5,833 bases of DNA from Propionibacteriaceae bacterium (GTDB taxonomy: Bacteria; Actinomycetota; Actinomycetes; Propionibacteriales; Propionibacteriaceae). This document shows, piece by piece, positions 3,115 through 5,833 of this stretch. Position 1 is the first letter of the stretch; each line of letters begins with the position of its first letter. A model generated the notes under the pieces. It was given only the letters and a program-made list of their open reading frames with translations, was not told the origin of the DNA and did not search any database. The stretch covers positions 1-5,833 of the forward strand of contig DAIEHO010000117.1 of the NCBI GenBank assembly GCA_027353565.1. Reading direction: 5' to 3'. The position numbers were made by a program, and so were the translations under genes.

Positions 3115-5833
3115 ATGACCGACACCACCGCGGAGCTCTGGAGCTGGGTCGACGCCGAGCCTGAGCACGTAGCCGACGTGCCCGCAGGGGCGACGGTCAC
3201 TGCTGTTCTGGTGGCGCGCAACGCCGAGTCGTGGTTGAGGGATGCGCTGCGGTCCGTCGCAGCGCTCACCGTACGACCGGGGCAGATCGTCGCGGTCGAC
3301 AACGGATCAGACGACACGACCGCCGAGATCCTCGCCGAGGCCGTCGGCACCACCATCGACGAAGTCGTCGAGGGTGACGCCACGTGGGGGTTCGGCCAGG
3401 CGGTCGACGCGGCCCTCGAGGGCCGCGACCCGACGGAGTGGGTCTGGCTCCTCCACGACGACGTACGGGTCGCCCCAGACGCGCTGGAGCGCCTCCTGAC
3501 GCAGACGGCCCGGTCGGGAGAGGCTGATGTCGTCGTGCCGATGCTGCTGCGGCCCAGCCGGCGCCACGATGCGCCCCGCATCTCCGAGCTCGGGGCCTCG
3601 ATCTCGCACGCGGGACACCGTGAGCTCGGTCTGGAGCCGGGCGAGATCGGACAGGGCCAGCACGATCCCGCCCCTGTCCTGGGCGGTTCGACGTGCGGCA
3701 TGCTGCTGCGGCGCTCGCTGTACGACCGCCTCGGCGGGTTCGACCCCGCGATCCCCATGCATCGCGACGGCGTCGACCTCGGCTGGCGGGCAACGCTCGC
3801 CGGGTCCATTGTGATGACCTGCCCCGACGCCCGCATCGTCCACCGCCAGGCCTCGCTGCGAGGGCTCCGTTCCGGGACGCTCGCCGAGCGCCGCCACCGG
3901 ACCGAGACCGGTTACGACCAGTACCTGGGGATGCGTACGGTCCTCGCCCACCACCGGGGCCTGGTCGCCGTCGGCGTCGCCCTCCGCCTCACGCTGGGCA
4001 CGCTGGCTCGAGCCCTGGGACTGCTGCTCGGCAAGCGGCCCGAGGCGAGCCTGGAGGAGCTTCAGGCGCTCGGCGACCTGATCACGTCGGGGAGGGGCAC
4101 GAGCTCGTTGAGGCGACGCATCACGTCCCTCGGCGCGACGAAGGAGGCCCGCCGCCGGGTGGCCAGGCTGCGCCCCCACCCCCTGTCCGAGGTGGCCCGG
4201 AGCATCAGTGGCCTGTGGCTGAGGTCGCAGGAACGGCTGCGTGTGCTCACCGCCTCCAGCGACATGACGCTCGACGAGCTCACGGGGGACGACTTCGCCG
4301 GAGGACCCATCCGGGCGAAGGCCGTCTGGCCCTGGGTCGCCGGCACCGGCGCCCTGATCGCACTCGTCATCGCCGGGCGACGGCTCATCGGAAGCGGCGT
4401 TCTCACCTCGACGGGGCTGCTGGCGGCACCCGACACGATCTCGGCCGCCGTGTCGGCCTACGTGCAGCGTCCCGCGGGCGCCGCCGTCTCGTCTGCGCCC
4501 TGGGAGGGACTCGCCGCGCTCGGCTCGGTCGTCGGCATCTTCCCCGCGTGGGCAGCTGTCGCCGCGCTCTGGCTCGCCGTCCCGGCGGCGGGGCTCGCCA
4601 TGGCGTCGTTCCTCCAGCCGTTCGTACGCAGCGCACCGCTCCGGTGGACGGCAAGCCTTGCGTACGCCCTCCTGCCTGCCCTGGTCGGCGGCTACGCGCG
4701 CGGCGAGGTGTGGCTCGCGGTGTGGGTCGTCCTGCTTCCGCTGTACGGGGCGTCGCTGGACCGATGGCCCGGCTCCGGCACCCTCGTGGACCGTCTTCGC
4801 GAACCCGCGTGGGCGGCGCTGCTGCTGACGATCCTCACGGCGATCGTGCCGGGCTCGTACCTCCTCGGCGCGGTGGCTCTCATCGTGGTCGGAGTACGCC
4901 GCCGTGACGGACTCGTCCGCGCCGTGGTGACGGCTGTGCTGCCGCTGCTCGTGCTCTCCTCATGGGTGCCGTCGCTGGTCGCGTACCCGTGGCGGCTTCT
5001 CACCGGTCCCGATCCGGTGCTCGGCAGCCCCGACGTCGTCCCGGCATGGTGGCTGTTCCTCGGCCGGTCCGCCGGTGCGGGCCTGCCGCCGCTGTGGCTG
5101 TCCGCGGTCGCCGTAGGCCTGCTCTGGCTCGGCGCCGCGCTGGCCATGGCTCAGACCGCGGGCAGCTGGCGCTTCGCGGCCGGTGGGACCGGGCTGGTCG
5201 TGGTCGCCGCCCTGCTGAGCCGGACGGTCGTCCCGGTCGCCACCGGTCACGTACGACCGGAGGTCACGATGTGGCTCGTGGCCGGGCTGGGGTGCCTCGT
5301 CGTCGCGACGGTGTCCGGCCTCGACCAGGCTCGGCGACGCCTCGCCGCCCAGAGCTTCGGCATCGGTCAGGGCGTGAGCGCCACGGTGGCCGGCATAGGG
5401 GTGGTGCTCACGCTCGTGTCGCTCGGCTGGTACGTGGTCGGCGGCCTGGGCGCCCCGCTCACCCGGGGCCCGTCGAGCGCGTTGCCGCCGTACATCACGG
5501 ACACCGAGAACAGCAGCCTCCACGCCCGTACCCTCGTTGTCGACCTCACCGGCTCCCACGTCACATGGCTGCTCCATCAGGCCGACCACACGGTCTGGGG
5601 CGACGGCGAGACCGGCCTGTCGCCCGCCCAGCCGGTGGTCCGCAGCGCCGCCGAGACGGTGGTCGCCCAGATCGCGGCCGCCCGCCAGGACGACGAGGTG
5701 GCGCCCGAGCTCAGCGCGCTGGGCGTCGTGTACGTCCAGGTGCGAGGGGTCACCCCTGAGGTCAGCACGGCGCTGGCGGCCTCGCCCGGGATGGCGCGCG
5801 GCGGCGAGACCGGTGGGGTCACGGTGTTCACGG
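3115..5833 (+). CDS. Large family 2 glycosyltransferase with polytopic membrane domain, C-terminus cut by window edge
   Basis: The frame is open from 3115 to the right edge: 906 complete codons and no stop. Residues of about 27-260 form a GT-A family 2 domain: TAVLVARN (29-36), the nucleotide-binding VDNGSDDTTAEIL (61-73), the DXD-type LLHDDV (112-117), the acceptor-side GGSTCGMLLRR (190-200), and GGFDP...HRDGVDLGWR (207-225), which resembles the EDVDLCWR motif of rhamnosyl- and galactofuranosyltransferases. A hydrophobic patch at about 281-305 and a charged linker follow. From about residue 403 to 778 there are roughly nine to eleven membrane helices, then a soluble segment of about 130 residues (from YITDTENSS onward) that is probably extracytoplasmic. 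It would transfer a sugar from a nucleotide donor, in the cytoplasm, to a membrane-bound or envelope glycan acceptor; the donor cannot be read from the sequence. The helices may form a GT-C-like or flippase-like unit. Linkage to manC makes a mannose donor possible but not shown. Confidence 0.9.
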   Translation, partial: MTDTTAELWSWVDAEPEHVADVPAGATVTAVLVARNAESWLRDALRSVAALTVRPGQIVAVDNGSDDTTAEILAEAVGTTIDEVVEGDATWGFGQAVDAALEGRDPTEWVWLLHDDVRVAPDALERLLTQTARSGEADVVVPMLLRPSRRHDAPRISELGASISHAGHRELGLEPGEIGQGQHDPAPVLGGSTCGMLLRRSLYDRLGGFDPAIPMHRDGVDLGWRATLAGSIVMTCPDARIVHRQASLRGLRSGTLAERRHRTETGYDQYLGMRTVLAHHRGLVAVGVALRLTLGTLARALGLLLGKRPEASLEELQALGDLITSGRGTSSLRRRITSLGATKEARRRVARLRPHPLSEVARSISGLWLRSQERLRVLTASSDMTLDELTGDDFAGGPIRAKAVWPWVAGTGALIALVIAGRRLIGSGVLTSTGLLAAPDTISAAVSAYVQRPAGAAVSSAPWEGLAALGSVVGIFPAWAAVAALWLAVPAAGLAMASFLQPFVRSAPLRWTASLAYALLPALVGGYARGEVWLAVWVVLLPLYGASLDRWPGSGTLVDRLREPAWAALLLTILTAIVPGSYLLGAVALIVVGVRRRDGLVRAVVTAVLPLLVLSSWVPSLVAYPWRLLTGPDPVLGSPDVVPAWWLFLGRSAGAGLPPLWLSAVAVGLLWLGAALAMAQTAGSWRFAAGGTGLVVVAALLSRTVVPVATGHVRPEVTMWLVAGLGCLVVATVSGLDQARRRLAAQSFGIGQGVSATVAGIGVVLTLVSLGWYVVGGLGAPLTRGPSSALPPYITDTENSSLHARTLVVDLTGSHVTWLLHQADHTVWGDGETGLSPAQPVVRSAAETVVAQIAAARQDDEVAPELSALGVVYVQVRGVTPEVSTALAASPGMARGGETGGVTVFT

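Noticed and set aside
2805..3836. A 343-codon minus-strand frame across whiB and the start of the glycosyltransferase
   Set aside because: It runs through a certain whiB gene, its promoter region and the GT2 motifs, and its product is Ser/Arg-rich without any domain.
3693..4907. A 404-codon plus-strand frame within the glycosyltransferase
   Set aside because: It overlaps the real gene in another frame and translates to Arg/Pro/Ala-rich low-complexity sequence, whereas the chosen frame shows continuous GT2 motifs and membrane helices.

Overview
The window is high-GC DNA (about 70% G+C by eye) with strong G/C preference at third codon positions. It carries a WhiB-type regulator, a family restricted to actinobacteria and their phages, so the source is an actinobacterium. 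The gene mix and the compact promoters suggest something near Nocardioides or Aeromicrobium, but that placement is inference. I see no tRNA, rRNA, CRISPR array, transposase or other sign of mobile DNA.

Layout, left to right. (1) On the minus strand, running off the left edge, is a gene of the TIGR03089 family, related to the N-terminal part of AMP-binding enzymes. (2) A 68-bp divergent intergenic region contains a TANNNT -10 motif exactly 7 nt before each start codon, which suggests that both genes are leaderless. (3) On the plus strand is a single-domain mannose-1-phosphate guanylyltransferase (manC). Its stop codon overlaps the start of (4), an unnamed four-helix membrane protein with a long disordered tail. 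(5) After a clear promoter that overlaps a perfect palindrome comes a WhiB protein very like Streptomyces WhiB and mycobacterial WhiB2. (6) After a second promoter and a strong 5'-leader hairpin comes a very large glycosyltransferase, a GT-A domain joined to a multi-helix membrane domain. It runs off the right edge after 906 codons without a stop.

Together this looks like the conserved actinobacterial cell-envelope and division neighbourhood. In Mycobacterium tuberculosis the whiB2, GDP-mannose pyrophosphorylase and TIGR03089-type genes also lie close together (Rv3260c, Rv3264c and Rv3268, from memory). ManC would supply GDP-mannose, and the glycosyltransferase would use an activated sugar or lipid-linked sugar at the membrane. 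WhiB would control septation-linked genes. The role of the four-helix protein is unknown.

I do not see a new defence or mobile system. The items most worth a second look are the paired leaderless promoters, the hairpin with a GAAA loop in front of the glycosyltransferase, the palindromic whiB promoter, and the uncharacterised membrane protein coupled to manC.
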